DNA from: Knoxdaviesia capensis
Taxonomy: Eukaryota > Ascomycota > Sordariomycetes > Microascales > Gondwanamycetaceae
Length of the DNA: 64,000 nt
Direction of reading: 5' to 3'
Assembly: GCA_001510575.1 (NCBI GenBank)
Contig: LNGK01000008.1
Coordinates: 2,499,895-2,563,894 of the forward strand
The notes below the pieces were generated by a model. The model had not been told where the DNA came from. It worked only from the letters and a program-made list of their open reading frames with translations, and did not search any database. The position numbers and the translations under genes were made by a program. This document shows positions 49,708-60,690 of the stretch, piece after piece. The first letter of the stretch is position 1, and every line of letters starts with the position of its first letter.

Positions 49708-51627
49708 ATGGCGGCTCTTGCCACGAAGCAGCAATCGCTGCAGATCTTTGAAAAGCTGAAGACGAAGCCCGCCAACAAGGTCAGTCAGGGGCTGACGAGG
49801 GAGCGATGCTCCTGAGCTCATTAAGGGGGGAGATATCGGGGATCTTCGATTGTAGAATCGTCTAGTACATAGGTAGAGCTCTAACAGTTTGTGGGTTTCG
49901 TTGTAGGTGTGTTTCGACTGCGGCCAGAAGAATCCTACGTGGACGTCGGTGCCGCTCGGAATCTACCTGTGCCTCGACTGCTCGGCAAACCACCGAAATC
50001 TCGGCGTGCACATCTCCTTTGTCCGATCCACCAACCTCGACCGTATGCGCAACCCCAATCTCTCTCCTGCACTGATATGCAACTGGCACTTCTTTGTACT
50101 ACTCCGTATTCTTGATATTTCGAGAATGACATGACCGTGATCTGTAGCTAACACATAGCATATATCCAGAGTGGCAATGGGACCAACTGCGCATGATGAA
50201 GGTTGGCGGAAACGAGTCCGCAACCAAGTTCTTCCAACAGAACGGCGGCTCTGCCGCTCTCAACAGCAAAGACCCCAAGACGAAGTACCAGAGCGCTGCT
50301 GCCACCAAGTACAAGGACGAGCTGAAGAGACGAGCTGCTCGTGATGCTCAGGAGTATGTTGCGCCTTTATCCCCATTGATAAGCTTCCCCTGGATGACGC
50401 AAGTGGTCCACACCGAGCGCTGCAGTGTTTAACCGTGCCTTGCTTGCTACAGATTCCCCGAAGAGGTCGTACTCACCGAAATCGACACCGATGCGAGCTC
50501 GACGCCTGCCACTGAGAACGAAGACGATTTCTTTTCCTCCTGGGACAAGCCCACCATCAAGCGCCCCACCCCCCCTGTGTCGCGCACTGCTACTCCCCCC
50601 GTTGTCGGCCGGACACCGTCGCCGCTGGTTTCTGGCGGAGCCGCATCGATTGCCCGCACCGCCTCCCCTCTGTCTAAGCAGGCCGGCGACGGTAGCGAAC
50701 CTGCCAAGCCGGCCGCCAACCGCCTCACTACGTCTGCCGCGCTGCGGAAAACTGCCACCGGCGCTGCTGCGAAGAAGACCAACGTGCTCGGGGCCAAGAA
50801 GGCTGGCTCGAAGCTTGCTGCTAAGAAGGTGACGGCCGACCTGATCGACTTCGACGAGGCCGAGAAGAAGGCCAAGGAGGAGGCCGAGCGCATTGAGAAG
50901 CTGGGCTACGATCCCGATGCTGAGGAGGTTATCGAGCCCGGCAAGTCGGCCAAGTCGGCCGAGATCCTGTCGCCTACCCCAGTCAGCCCGTCTCGTGGCG
51001 GATTTGGATCCACCTCGGGCCCGGCTAAGAAGTCTGGTGCTGAGATGGAGCGGTTGGGCATGGGAGTTGCGCGGTTAGGCTTCGGCCAGGTTGGTGGCAG
51101 CAAGGCCGCTGCCCAAAAGGGGTCCATTGGCACTGGAGGCTTCGGCTCGGTCGGCCCTATCAAGTCGAGCGTGAAAGGTCAGTTTTCGATTGCGCTCACG
51201 TGTCTATGTGCTTTTATACCCCCTCCTTTGCTGCTGGTGAACCTGGGACACGCACTCTAACATGATTATTCTTTTTCTCCACACAGATGACAGCAGCGAT
51301 TTTGCTCGCAAAAAGTTCGGCACCCAGAAGGGTATCTCATCCGACGAGTTCTTCGGCAAGGGATCGTTTGACCCGTCGGCGCAGGCCGAGGCCAAGACGC
51401 GCCTGCAGGGATTCGAGGGCGCGACATCCATCTCGTCCAACGCCTACTTCGGCCGTCCCGAGGAGGAGCCGTCGGTCGAGGACTACGGCGACCTTGAGGG
51501 CGCCGCTAAGGACTTCATCCGCCGGTTCGGCATCACTGCCGGTGACGACCTGGAGAACCTGACCAACGTGCTCGGCGAAGGTGCGACCCGGCTGCAGGGC
51601 GCCATCCGGGCGTATCTTGGAAACTAA
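49708..51627 (+). CDS. glo3: ARF GTPase-activating protein of the Glo3 type
   Basis: Five exons: 49708-49779, 49907-50042, 50170-50353, 50453-51177 and 51287-51627, giving 485 residues. Introns of 99-127 bases have CTAAC branch sites in the first two. The ArfGAP zinc finger has C26-x2-C29-x16-C46-x2-C49 followed by the arginine finger in NHRNLGVHISFVRS (R54), then WQWDQLRMMKVGGN. The middle region is Ala/Lys/Pro-rich (coatomer-binding part in Glo3). The C-terminus carries the repeated Glo3 motif ISSDEFFG and ISSNAYFG, which separates it from Gcs1-type ArfGAPs. Glo3 stimulates GTP hydrolysis by Arf1 on COPI vesicles in Golgi-to-ER traffic. All splice joins keep frame and family motifs. Confidence 0.95.
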
Positions 51628-52690
51628 AGCATACTACTACGCCCAAGACTGCAATATCTTAATCTTTATCATCCACCCCCTCAATTTTTGGTTGTCACGT
51701 TGACCTAAACCCTTTGGTTTTTCCGTTGGAGAGAAAGTTCTTGTTTCGTTTCGTGTGTTTGGTTGGCATTCCCGTTCGGCCGTTGTGAGTTTGGCTTCTG
51801 TTTTTCTGCTCTTTTCTTCCCTTTCGTCATCTTTCTGCGCCCGCCTTTTGAGTCTTTCCTTCTTATTTTCCTTTCTCAGTAATGTTTGAAAGTTTCCTGT
51901 TCTCCTCCCTCCTTTTTTCATTCTTTTCTTCATTATCCTTGACGGAACACCCCCCTTTTTCAACATGCCGGTCAAAAAATACATATTAATGAGGAGGATC
52001 CCAAATGGACGGAGACTGGATTAGCCATGGAATTCATGCAAGTAATGAAGGGAAAAATAGATATAATACAAGATTTCCGTTTTGAACTTTATAGGCAGTT
52101 GATATGTTTTTGGCTGGCATACATACAGCGCACATTATCACATGTCTCAGACTTGAACTTGCCCTTAGGGTTAGATACCCTATTTGGTGTCTCGGCTCTC
52201 GACATGCTAAACACGGGTCACAGCAGGGAAAGGCGTTGCGGATACGAGGTCTCATTTCACTGAACTTCCGAAGCATGCAAAAGAAGGGAACTCCTATTGA
52301 AGAACTCCTGATTGAATAATGGAAAATACATAAAAGACATAGAAAGAATGGCTCCAAAAACCCCCATCATAGACCAAAGGAGAAAAAAGAAAGATCGGGA
52401 GAGAGAGAGAGAGAGAAAAGCCAAGGAAACCGACAGGAGAGATTTTGACACCCCGGGAACGGAATTCCCATCCCCGGTTGGATTCTCATCCCATGCATTC
52501 CAACGTCCCCCCGACACCAACCGATAAGACCGGTTCTATGCTCTGCTATCACGCGTGAGAATAGATCGGAAGATATGGCTACTGACACCGTGGGGAGATG
52601 TGGCGGGGTGTAATATGGTACATGAAATCTTTTTCTATATGCCGTGATATACCGAGAAGAGAAGCAACAAAAAAAAAACGGTTGCTTCTT
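51628..52690. other. Convergent 3' spacer between glo3 and nitronate monooxygenase gene
   Basis: About 1.06 kb holding two 3' untranslated regions. The left part is T-rich on the plus strand (51660-51960), as expected for glo3 3' UTR. A telomere-like CTTAGGGTTAG lies at about 52165-52175. No gene recognised. Confidence 0.6.
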
Positions 52691-54266
52691 CTACAACTTG
52701 GCGACAAGCTTGCTGCCCTCAGTGAGGCACTTAGCAGCGTCGTTGACAAACTCGTCGATGACGTCCTTGGCCGACATCTGCTTGTTGACGACAGCGGCGC
52801 ACTGGCCCATCAGCCACGGGCGGAACTGGTCGAGCACGTCATCCGGGTCGTCGTTGGCGGTGAGGTCGTGCACGGAGATGTGCTTGGTCTCGCCCTTCTC
52901 GAGGCGCTCGACGTCGGACTCGTAGGGCAGGATGCCCTTGCTGGTCAGCTCCTTGATCTCGGCCTGGCGCTCGGTCTCCCAGTTGACGATGTACGGGTTC
53001 TTGCGCACGCGCAGCGGGCGGCCGGTGAAGATGAGCGTCTTGATGGTGTCGTCGAACGACGCCGTGCGCACCGCGTCCTTGTGGGCCTGCGGCGCGCCGG
53101 CCTCGTCGGTCAGGATGAAGCGCGTGCCGACCCACACGCCCGACGCGCCCATCATCAGCGACGCGGCCAGCAGCGGGCCGTTGGAGATGCCGCCGGCGGC
53201 GAGCACCAGCACCGGCTTGCCGGTGATGGGCGAGCGGCTGTTCTTGCACAGGTCGACCACGGCCGGGATCAGCACCGACGTCGGCACGTTGCCGGTGTGG
53301 CCGCCGCCCTCGCCGCCCTGGGCGCAGATGACGTCGACGCCGAGGTCCAGGCACTTCTTGACGTGCTTGGGGTGGCCGATCATGTTCATGTAGACGATGC
53401 CGGCCTTGTGCAGGCGGTCGACGACGTGCTTGGGGGGAACACCGACTGCGGAGACAAACAGGGTGGCGCCAGACTCGATGATGATGTCGACAAGCTCGTC
53501 AAGCTTTCCCTTGGTGTAGTCATAGCTGAAGAAGAGCAAGAGAAAAAAAAAACCTCCTCGTTAGATGAAAGAAAGTTCTCGACATGTGACTGGCCCAGTT
53601 ATTACGGGAGAAAAAGAAGGTACGTACTTGGTCTTGCGGGCCGAGCCTCCGACCTGCGGAAGTAGCAGATCAACACCGAACGGGGCTTTCTTGTCAACAA
53701 GGTGCTCCTTCAGCTCGGAGATCTGGTCGCGCAGCATCGACGGGGTGTAGCCGACACCACCGATGACACCGAGACCGCCGGCATTGGTGACAGCAGCAGC
53801 CAGCTTGGGGCCGGCAGCCACGTTCATGCCAGCAAGGAGCACGGGGTGGTTGATCTTGAAAAGATCAGTGATGGGAGTGCGAATCTTCTCTGTAATCAGC
53901 CACACACATTATTTGTCAGTATTGCCCAAATATATCATCCCATGATGCCATTTTGTTTCGGCATGTGTTTTGTGCTTTTTGCTTTCCGGAGACATTTTGG
54001 CATGTTCGCGCTGTTGCGGTTGGAAGCATGTGATAGTGAGATTCGGGGTACTCCGCTTATAACCCCAGATTTGTTTTTAAAACTGGGTATTTGGAGTTGC
54101 GTGGGGATAGGAGAAAAGCCCGAAAGACACAGCTCGTGCACAGCAGCACAAAGCCTCACGGCGGAAAGAAGAGGGGGAAGCGGAGGCAAGTAGAAAAAGA
54201 TATATATTCCCGTGGGAATCCACGCAATGGAGTACTTGGGAGACTTTACTTACGAGGAGAAGCCAT
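52691..54266 (-). CDS. Nitronate monooxygenase (2-nitropropane dioxygenase family)
   Basis: Three exons: 54266-54254 (only 13 coding bases, MASP plus one base), 53889-53628 and 53525-52691, giving 369 residues. Introns are 364 bases (donor GTAAGT) and 102 bases (GTACGT). The product is an FMN-dependent TIM-barrel enzyme. Visible motifs are PVLLAGMNVAAGPKLAAAVT and GGLGVIGGVGY near the N-terminus, ARKTNYDYTKGKLDEL across the second splice join, the active-site region AQGGEGGGHTGN with its histidine, and the FMN phosphate region AAGGISNGPLLAASLMMGA. Class I nitronate monooxygenases oxidise alkyl nitronates such as propionate-3-nitronate and protect against these toxins. Length is normal for the family. 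The ATG choice rests on the in-frame splice of the tiny first exon. Confidence 0.92.
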
Positions 54267-55007
54267 TGTGAAGACTGGAGAGAGAGAAGAGCAAGAAGGG
54301 AGTAAGGGTGCGGGAGAGAGATGACGTTCAGGGAGGCGAAAGAGAAAAAAGTCGAGGGAAAAGGAAGAATCAAGAGGAAGAAGATGGGAGATGGAGATAG
54401 ATACCAAGAGAACAGAAGAAGAGGAAGGAAGGGGGGATAGGCTCGTGGAAAGAAAGAGAAGAGAAGAAACGAGGAAGAAGTTAAAAACAGAACGAAGCAG
54501 GAACGATGGGGGTTTATGAGGAAGTCGCAAGAACAAGACCGAGCTGGCGGGATTAGAAGAAATGCGCAGAGGTTTGAATGATCAGATGACAAACGGCCAA
54601 GTTAGGGAAGCAAGGCTGCTGCTTTGCTTTTTGCCTCTCTGCTGCTCTTGTTTCTTTTTTGGCTGGCCGATGCGCATTCCCCTCCCGGCAAGCTGCTGTG
54701 TTCCAGTGTCCGGCCAGCGGGAGCGTGGCTGTGGTGCCTTGTGCCTGGGCGCAACACTCGCACAGGAGACGAGCGCTGTGGAGAGGGTGTTCTGGCGGGC
54801 TCTACAGGTGAGCGGCACCACCTTTCCAGCGCTGAAGCACCGCTGTTTTGCACACTGCCGCGCTTAGCTTCGCAGCGTGAGCCGAACCGAGGTTCGAAAG
54901 GCTTGTGACGTTTGCAGAACTGGGCCGGGGGAGAAGGGGCCACAAGTCTGGGTACGCCCCGCTTCCTGCATATAATGAATGTGTTTGGGTTCCATTTTCT
55001 GGCTGCT

Positions 55008-55036
55008 AGAGAGAGAGAGAGAGAGAGAGAGAGAGC
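55008..55036. repeat. (GA)n microsatellite
   Basis: Perfect GA run of about fourteen units in the divergent spacer upstream of fol1. Confidence 0.85.
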
Positions 55037-55382
55037 GGAGGGAAATTAGGCCCAGGCACACACATTCCTGTTTCTCCGGCTTTTACTAGGGTCTCTTCGC
55101 TTCCTGGTCCGGCTGGCTCTTGGAGGCAAGACAAAATCTGGGGAAGAATACCACCACCGCATTTTAATTGATGACGCCGGGGATGTGCCTCTGCAGCTTG
55201 TCTGTTGCTGGTTCTCCGGTTCACATGATTTGGTCGATGCGAGAGATCGGTGAAAAGGATCCCGCCACCGTCGCAGTTTATCAGTGCACCGGCCTCAACT
55301 GAAGTTGCTGGTCGTAATTCGATCAGATGAATATGCCTTTTGAGCATTTCCGTGCGCCTTTAGCGGCCAGAGAGCCGATGCA

Positions 55383-55649
55383 ATGCGGCAGCTTGATCAT
55401 GATCTTGCCCCTAACCCTAAGAAAGTTGGGGCCACCTGCTGGCATCTGCTGACACCTGTCCAATGCTCCACGATCACCACTGAAATTTCAAACGTCACCT
55501 TGGAGAACCATCATGAACTCGTTAAATCCGCATTTAGCCAGGAACCAAATGGAAGACCAAAAGGGGGAAAAAAGTCTCCGTTCTTGATATCCGCTGCTTT
55601 CTACTCTTTCATTTGTACCCCCCACGGCCACCTTGTGGCTCTCGCCTAA
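55383..55649 (+). other. 88-codon upstream ORF overlapping fol1 start (TAATG)
   Basis: An ATG at 55383 opens an 88-codon frame whose TAA stop (55647-55649) overlaps the fol1 ATG by one base. The peptide has no recognised motif. It could be a translated leader ORF that dampens fol1 translation, or chance; the transcript start is unknown. Confidence 0.25.
55409..55420 (+). promoter_or_regulatory. Two-unit telomere-like box upstream of fol1
   Basis: CCCTAACCCTAA, two exact tandem telomeric units, 229 bases before the fol1 ATG and inside the upstream ORF. Possible site for a TTAGGG-binding Myb-type factor; inferred only. Confidence 0.4.
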
Positions 55650-57407
55650 TGCTCGCACGTCCAGCGCAGCATTTCGTTGCGGGCCAGCGTCAAGTCGTCC
55701 GTGATATTGCCTGGCGGTGCGCGTTTTCACCGGGAGTGAGGACGTGTGGAGCTAGCCGTGACAGACTGCAATCATCTACGCGTGCTACACCACTAGCATC
55801 CTTCACACCAGCCGGCCGTGCAGTACCATCTCCGTTTCCTCGGACCACGCCACCGGCCGGGCGCCGTGTCGCCGCTTCCAGAATGCACTCCACCGACGCC
55901 GGAGACGCCCCGCGACGTTGTTGTGGCGGGTGCGGCTCGGGAGCCGCTGCAGCACCGGCCGGCCCGCAAACCCACCGCGCGTACATTGCGCTGGGCAGCA
56001 ACGTGGGCGACCGCATTGCGATGATCGAGGAGGCGTGCCGCGAGATGGACCGGCGCGGCATCCGCGTGCTGCGCACCAGCAGCCTGTGGGAGACCGACCC
56101 GATGTACGTGCTCGACCAGGATAAGTTCGTCAACGGGGCGTGTGAGGTCGAGACGCTGCTCGATCCGCTGCCGCTGCTCGACCAGCTTCAGGACATCGAG
56201 CGCTCCATGGGCCGCCGCAAGCTTATCGATAAGGGCCCGCGAAACATTGATCTGGATATCCTGATGTACGACGACCAAAGGATAAACCATGAACGGCTGA
56301 TTGTGCCGCACATCGGCATTCCTGAGCGCGAGTTTGTCTTGCGGCCGCTTGCTGAGTATGTTCCATGCGTCTTGGTGTCCCTTCATCTCTATGTCTCGCT
56401 TGCTGACCCTGTTCAACCTGCAGGCTCATCCCTGATAAGCCCATCGATTCCTCGCGGCCATGGAAACTTGCCCAGGATTTCCTCAACGAGCTACCCCACG
56501 ACCGGCAGCTTCTCAGCCCCCTCACTCCGCTCTCGCCCTCCCTCCTCGCCCCTCTCCAGCCCGCGGACCCCCGCCGCACCACCCACGTGATGGCCATCCT
56601 GAACCTCACGCCCGACTCATTCTCCGACGGCGGCGCCAACACCCCGGAGTCCATAGAGGGCACCCTCCGCGGTTTCGCCAACGCCGGCGCCACCTTTATC
56701 GACATCGGCGGCCAGTCCACGGCACCCGGAGTTCCCGAGGTCCCGCTTGAAGAGGAGCTGCGCCGCGTGGTGCCGGCCGTGGAGCTCGTGGCCCGCATGC
56801 CCGAGCTGGCCCACGCGGTGATCAGCGTCGACACGTACCGCGCCGCCGTCGCCGAGGCCGCTGTGCGCGCCGGTGCCCACTTCGTCAACGACGTGTCAGC
56901 CGGAACCCTCGACCCGGACATGCTGCCGACGGTCGCGCGGCTGGGCGTGCCGATATGTTTGATGCACATGCGCGGCACACCTGCCACCATGGCCGGACTC
57001 ACCGACTACCCGACAGGCCCGGGCGAGCTCNCGTGGCCACCGTGGCCCGCGAGCTCGCCGAGCGCGTCGCAGCGGCCGAGGCTGCCGGCATCCGGCGCTG
57101 GCGGATTGTGCTTGACCCGGGGCTCGGGTTCGCGAAGACCGTCCCGCAGAACATCCAGCTGCTCCGCCACCTCGCCGACCTGCGCGACTGGCCGGCGCTG
57201 CGCGGCCTGCCGTGGCTCGTTGGGCCCAGCCGCAAGAGCTTCATCGGCAAGACTCTGCGCATCGCTGACCCGCGCGAACGCGCCTGGGGCACCGCGACCA
57301 CCGTGGCGGCCGCGGTCGAGGGCGGCGCGGATATTGTGCGCGTGCACGACGTGAAGGTGATGACGGAGGTTGTGCGCATGGCCGACTCGATCTGGCGTAG
57401 CTACTGA
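55649..57407 (+). CDS. fol1: HPPK-DHPS folate biosynthesis enzyme; frame broken at an N
   Basis: Two exons, 55649-56355 and 56424-57407; the intron has donor GTATGT, branch CTGAC and acceptor cctgcag. HPPK domain from about residue 112: YIALGSNVGDR, KFVNGACEVET, KGPRNIDLDILMYDD and PEREFVLRPLAE. The DHPS domain in exon 2 has ILNLTPDSFSDGG, DIGGQSTAPG, MHMRGTPATM, VLDPGLGFAKT and GPSRKSFIGKT. Together they join the pterin to p-aminobenzoate to form dihydropteroate. Most fungal Fol1 proteins begin with dihydroneopterin aldolase; none is visible here. Instead the first 80 residues (MLARPAQHFVAG...RQVVRDIAWR) are Arg-rich and nearly free of acids, like a mitochondrial leader; a second ATG at 55883 would give a form without it. 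At 57031 an N with one base missing shifts the frame between PTGPGEL and VATVAREL; since both sides are well conserved this is probably an assembly error. Confidence 0.92.
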
Positions 57408-58015
57408 CGGCCCGGCCTGCTGGGAGTGTGAGGAGGACCGGAGCTCTCGCGGGGGAATCTTTTTTGTGTGTAACTCCAGAATGCGTCATGCGGGCCGGAA
57501 ACACCATATAGGGGGGGTTTTCTTTGCGGGACCTTTGGGAGTATTCCACCCCTTTTGTGCCGTGTAACCCATCCCACCTTGTACGATTACTGCTTCCTCC
57601 CATAATGTGCATAACGCCATGGTGGTATATCTCTGCCGGGACTTCATTCCGCGGTCCCCGAGTGTTATAGATAGCATTTACGATTAGATTCAACATCAGC
57701 TTTGTTTTCCCGTTTCATATTGTGCATAACGCCCAAGTCCGGGATGGTTTCTGTGTTTTGGATTGCAATCTAGATTTGATGATGTGAAGCGTGGGGTGTA
57801 AGTTTCACGAGAGTCATCCGTGTGTCATCAGGGTTAGGGTTGAAGTCATCGAGAAGGACCTGCTTCAAGTTAGTTGACTGGATCTAAACACCGTGTTTCA
57901 TTTCTCCTGACTGATAAATTTCGCTTTCCACAACCGATAGTTTCCCTCTTTTTCTTCTTCTTCATTCACCCATCTCCCACCACGTATCCATACTGCCACA
58001 CCTCCATCGCACGCC
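57408..58015. other. Spacer between fol1 and HNH-fold gene
   Basis: Contains the 3' end of fol1 and the promoter of the next gene in the same direction. A telomere-like AGGGTTAGGGTT lies at 57830-57841, 175 bases before the next ATG. The last 120 bases are C/T-rich. No gene recognised. Confidence 0.6.
57830..57841 (+). promoter_or_regulatory. Two-unit telomere-like box upstream of HNH-fold gene
   Basis: AGGGTTAGGGTT, two exact tandem units, the reverse orientation of the box before fol1. Its position in a proximal promoter is consistent with a TTAGGG-factor site; inferred. Confidence 0.4.
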
Positions 58016-59229
58016 ATGTCGCGCCTCCGTGCCCGCATCACCCCACACCCGCTCACCCCGGTCGGCGGAGACCCACAGACCTTGCCGGCCACCGCCCCCG
58101 AACCGGACTCCGAGACGCTGTTCGAGATGACCTGCGATGCCCTCGAGCGGATCGACATCTACGCCGGCCCGGACGCCGCTACGCCCCGGGTTCTCTGTGC
58201 CGCCCTGTCGTACCTGCCCCCGGCTGGTCGGGCCGCTCTGTGCGCCGACATACTCGCCGTCGGGGCCGATTGGGAGTTGTGCGCGCTGCGGGTGCACTTT
58301 TGCGATGCCGTGTTGAAGCAAAGTACGTGCGGGGTTCCTCCCCTTTATCCTGCTGTGTTCTTTTTCCGGTTTGTTTGACTTGCGTTACTGACTCGAATGG
58401 CGGTTTTAGTGGCCGTTCTCGGTGGGGCCGCCGAGGCGGCCCGGGCCACCACCCCGGGCCACGCCGGCTTGGCATCCACCTGCCTCGAACGCGACGGATA
58501 CCGGTGCCGATTGACCGACGTGCCGGATACCGAATCCGCGACCAAACGCCTGGTCTTCCCGAAAGACCGGTTGATCACGCGCACGCAGTGCGCCTACATC
58601 CTGCCGCCTGCGCTCGCGGCAACTTCGACCATGCCAACCAACGGTGTGCAGGAAGATGCGAGAGCCATTGTCTGGGCGGCGCTGTACCGCTACTTCCCGG
58701 CCATCCGGGCGGTCATCACTCCAGAGACCGTTGCGTCTCCTGCAAACGCACTGACGATGTCGGGAGCGCTGGGAACCCTGTTTGAGAGCTTCCGGGTGTT
58801 GCTCGTGCCTCAAGAGGAGGTGGTAAGTTCATGCTGTGTATTTCGGCGCTGAGTTTCTGCGGTACTGACGGGAATGACTGTGTGATACTTCAGGACGACG
58901 AGAACGTATACAAGGTGGTCTTCCCGCCCCAGAAGGTCGGGTGTCCGGAACCCATGGCTGTGGGGTGTCCCAAGACCATCACGATCCCGCAAGCCCAGAC
59001 CGCGTCCCCAGGTCCTAGCCCAGCTCTTCTGGAGATGCACGCCGCCGTCGGTCTGATTCTGAACGCGACGGGTCTGAAGTCTGACTACGAAAAGCTCCTG
59101 CAGAGCAGTAACGAAGTTCTGGACGTGCCCGAGGCGAGGCCGGATGGGTCCACAAACCTTGGCCACCTCATAAGTGTCCGCATGTTGATTGACGATACCC
59201 AGGGGCCCCCGAAACGGCAGGCAGTTTAG
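58016..59229 (+). CDS. Fungal HNH-fold protein with degenerate active site
   Basis: Three exons: 58016-58322, 58410-58822 and 58894-59229 (introns 87 and 71 bases, donors GTACGT and GTAAGT); 351 residues. The central part has the layout of the fungal HNH_2 nuclease domain: CLERDGYRCRLTDVPDTES, then TQCAYILPPAL where active members have an AHIIP-like motif, then NALTMSGALGTLFESF where they have an N-x(n)-H-x-x-F pattern. The first His is Tyr and the last is Gly, so metal binding and cleavage look lost; only the Asn is kept. The N-terminal 100 residues are an Ala/Leu-rich helical region common in these proteins. Role unknown; fungal genomes often hold several such proteins, and a non-catalytic binding role is inferred. 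Confidence 0.75.
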
Positions 59230-60690
59230 ACTCCCGGGGAGAGACTGCACGGAGATGGAAATGCTATGATGGTGTTTGCATATATATATCAAATTTCCCA
59301 TGGAGTTCTAGTCTAGCCTGTTGTGTGCCCTTTCGTGTAGCCTGAGAGGATCTGTTTTGGGTGGTTTGTTTCGGTAATCCTCCCAGCCGAAAAAAAGGCG
59401 TCCCGATTTCCATCTAAAAATTCCCCCAAACATGTCCATCCTACCCAAGATTCCAAAAAGAGAAAATAAGAGATAGAAAATCTCGCCCAAATTTGAAAAG
59501 CAGAAACAAGAAACGTGGTCATCCAGCCGAGAAAGAAGCGATGAAAGAAAAGGAAATAAGTGTAATAAAAATGCTTCAAACTGGTCCCGTTCCTGACCAC
59601 ATAAAAAGAAAAACCCTTTTGCCAAATCCAAGAAATCCCTGTAGGAGGCCGTAAACCGTCGAAGATAAAAATAATGAAGAGCAACAGGCAAAAAAAAAAA
59701 AAGGGTTGGGAACAAAAGCACGAAAACGCGGATAAAACGAGAACAGAGTTCAATCCTATAAAAGCCAAGGGGGAAAACACAAAAAATCGAAAAGCAAGAA
59801 AAGAGAAACAGATTCAACGCAAGAGGAACCAAGGCCTGGAAAAAGACGGACCGGGAGCCGCGGGAAGAGACTTGGTCTGCCCTTGAAAAAATATCAGAGG
59901 AAGCTTTTTCCTACTGTAGCTTGCGCAGGCTGGCATGTCCCAAATCAACGGGGATGAGCTCAGGCGGTTGACGAGAAAAACGAAAATAAAAAGAGAGGAG
60001 AAACGGACTCGCGAGAAGGGTTAACCAAAATTCACATGATCCAATCACTCCAAGGCTAATAATAATCAACGATATAGGGGAGGTAGAGGGGCAGGTCCCG
60101 GCATCCGGGGCGAGGCAGAGTCAATGCAGGCATGAGGACATTTCGTGAGACTATGTATCCATAGCACGAATCCCCCAAGTGGAAAACGCTGGAACACAGA
60201 TCTCGCTCGAATATCCCAACCTTTGAAGTGCCGGGGTTGCCACCACCAGTAGGCCGGAGACCCAGTGCCAGAAGAACAAGAAAGCAGAACCAGCAAGCAA
60301 CGCTACTGAGACGCAATCAAACATCAGAATAAAATAAAACGTTCAACATGGGAAAACGGAAGATTCTGAAAAGAGAACAAACAGCTAGCGTGAAGATCAG
60401 AAGACGAAGAAACGATTCGAATACTCAAACAGCAAAGCAAGGAGGAAGAGAGAAATAGAGTGGGATAGGGCGGGGGAATTGGGTATAGATAGACGCAATA
60501 AAGTCTGAGATGTGTCATGACGGTGTCCTAAAAATAATAATGCATACGGAAGAAGGAAAAAGAGGAATGAGAAAAAAAACACTAGGGAAACGTTCCTCGA
60601 TAGATCATGGATGGTCATAGCCCCAAACGAAAACACAATGCCCGAAACAGAAAAAGGAACGAAAAGAAGAAATGCGACCGTAAATACCAT
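59230..60690. other. Convergent 3' spacer
   Basis: Between the HNH-fold gene and the xprG-like gene. It is A-rich on the plus strand through 59390-60060 and 60330-60660, which creates long T-rich hydrophobic frames on the minus strand (such as 59308-59832) that are not genes. The part nearest 60691 is probably xprG 3' UTR. Confidence 0.6.

Larger units (their letters stand above)
54267..55648. promoter_or_regulatory. Divergent promoter region, nitronate monooxygenase / fol1
   Basis: The left 290 bases are purine-rich as written, so C/T-rich on the strand of the nitronate monooxygenase leader. A (GA)n microsatellite is at 55008-55036 and a telomere-like CCCTAACCCTAA at 55409-55420, 229 bases before the fol1 ATG. 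No dihydroneopterin aldolase sequence could be found here. Confidence 0.5.

Noticed and set aside
52839..53354. 171-codon Arg/Pro/Gly-rich minus-strand frame
   Set aside because: Alternative frame of the GC-rich nitronate monooxygenase exon.
59308..59832. 174-codon hydrophobic minus-strand frame resembling a membrane protein
   Set aside because: It mirrors an A-rich plus-strand tract between two converging genes; hydrophobicity follows from T-rich codons.
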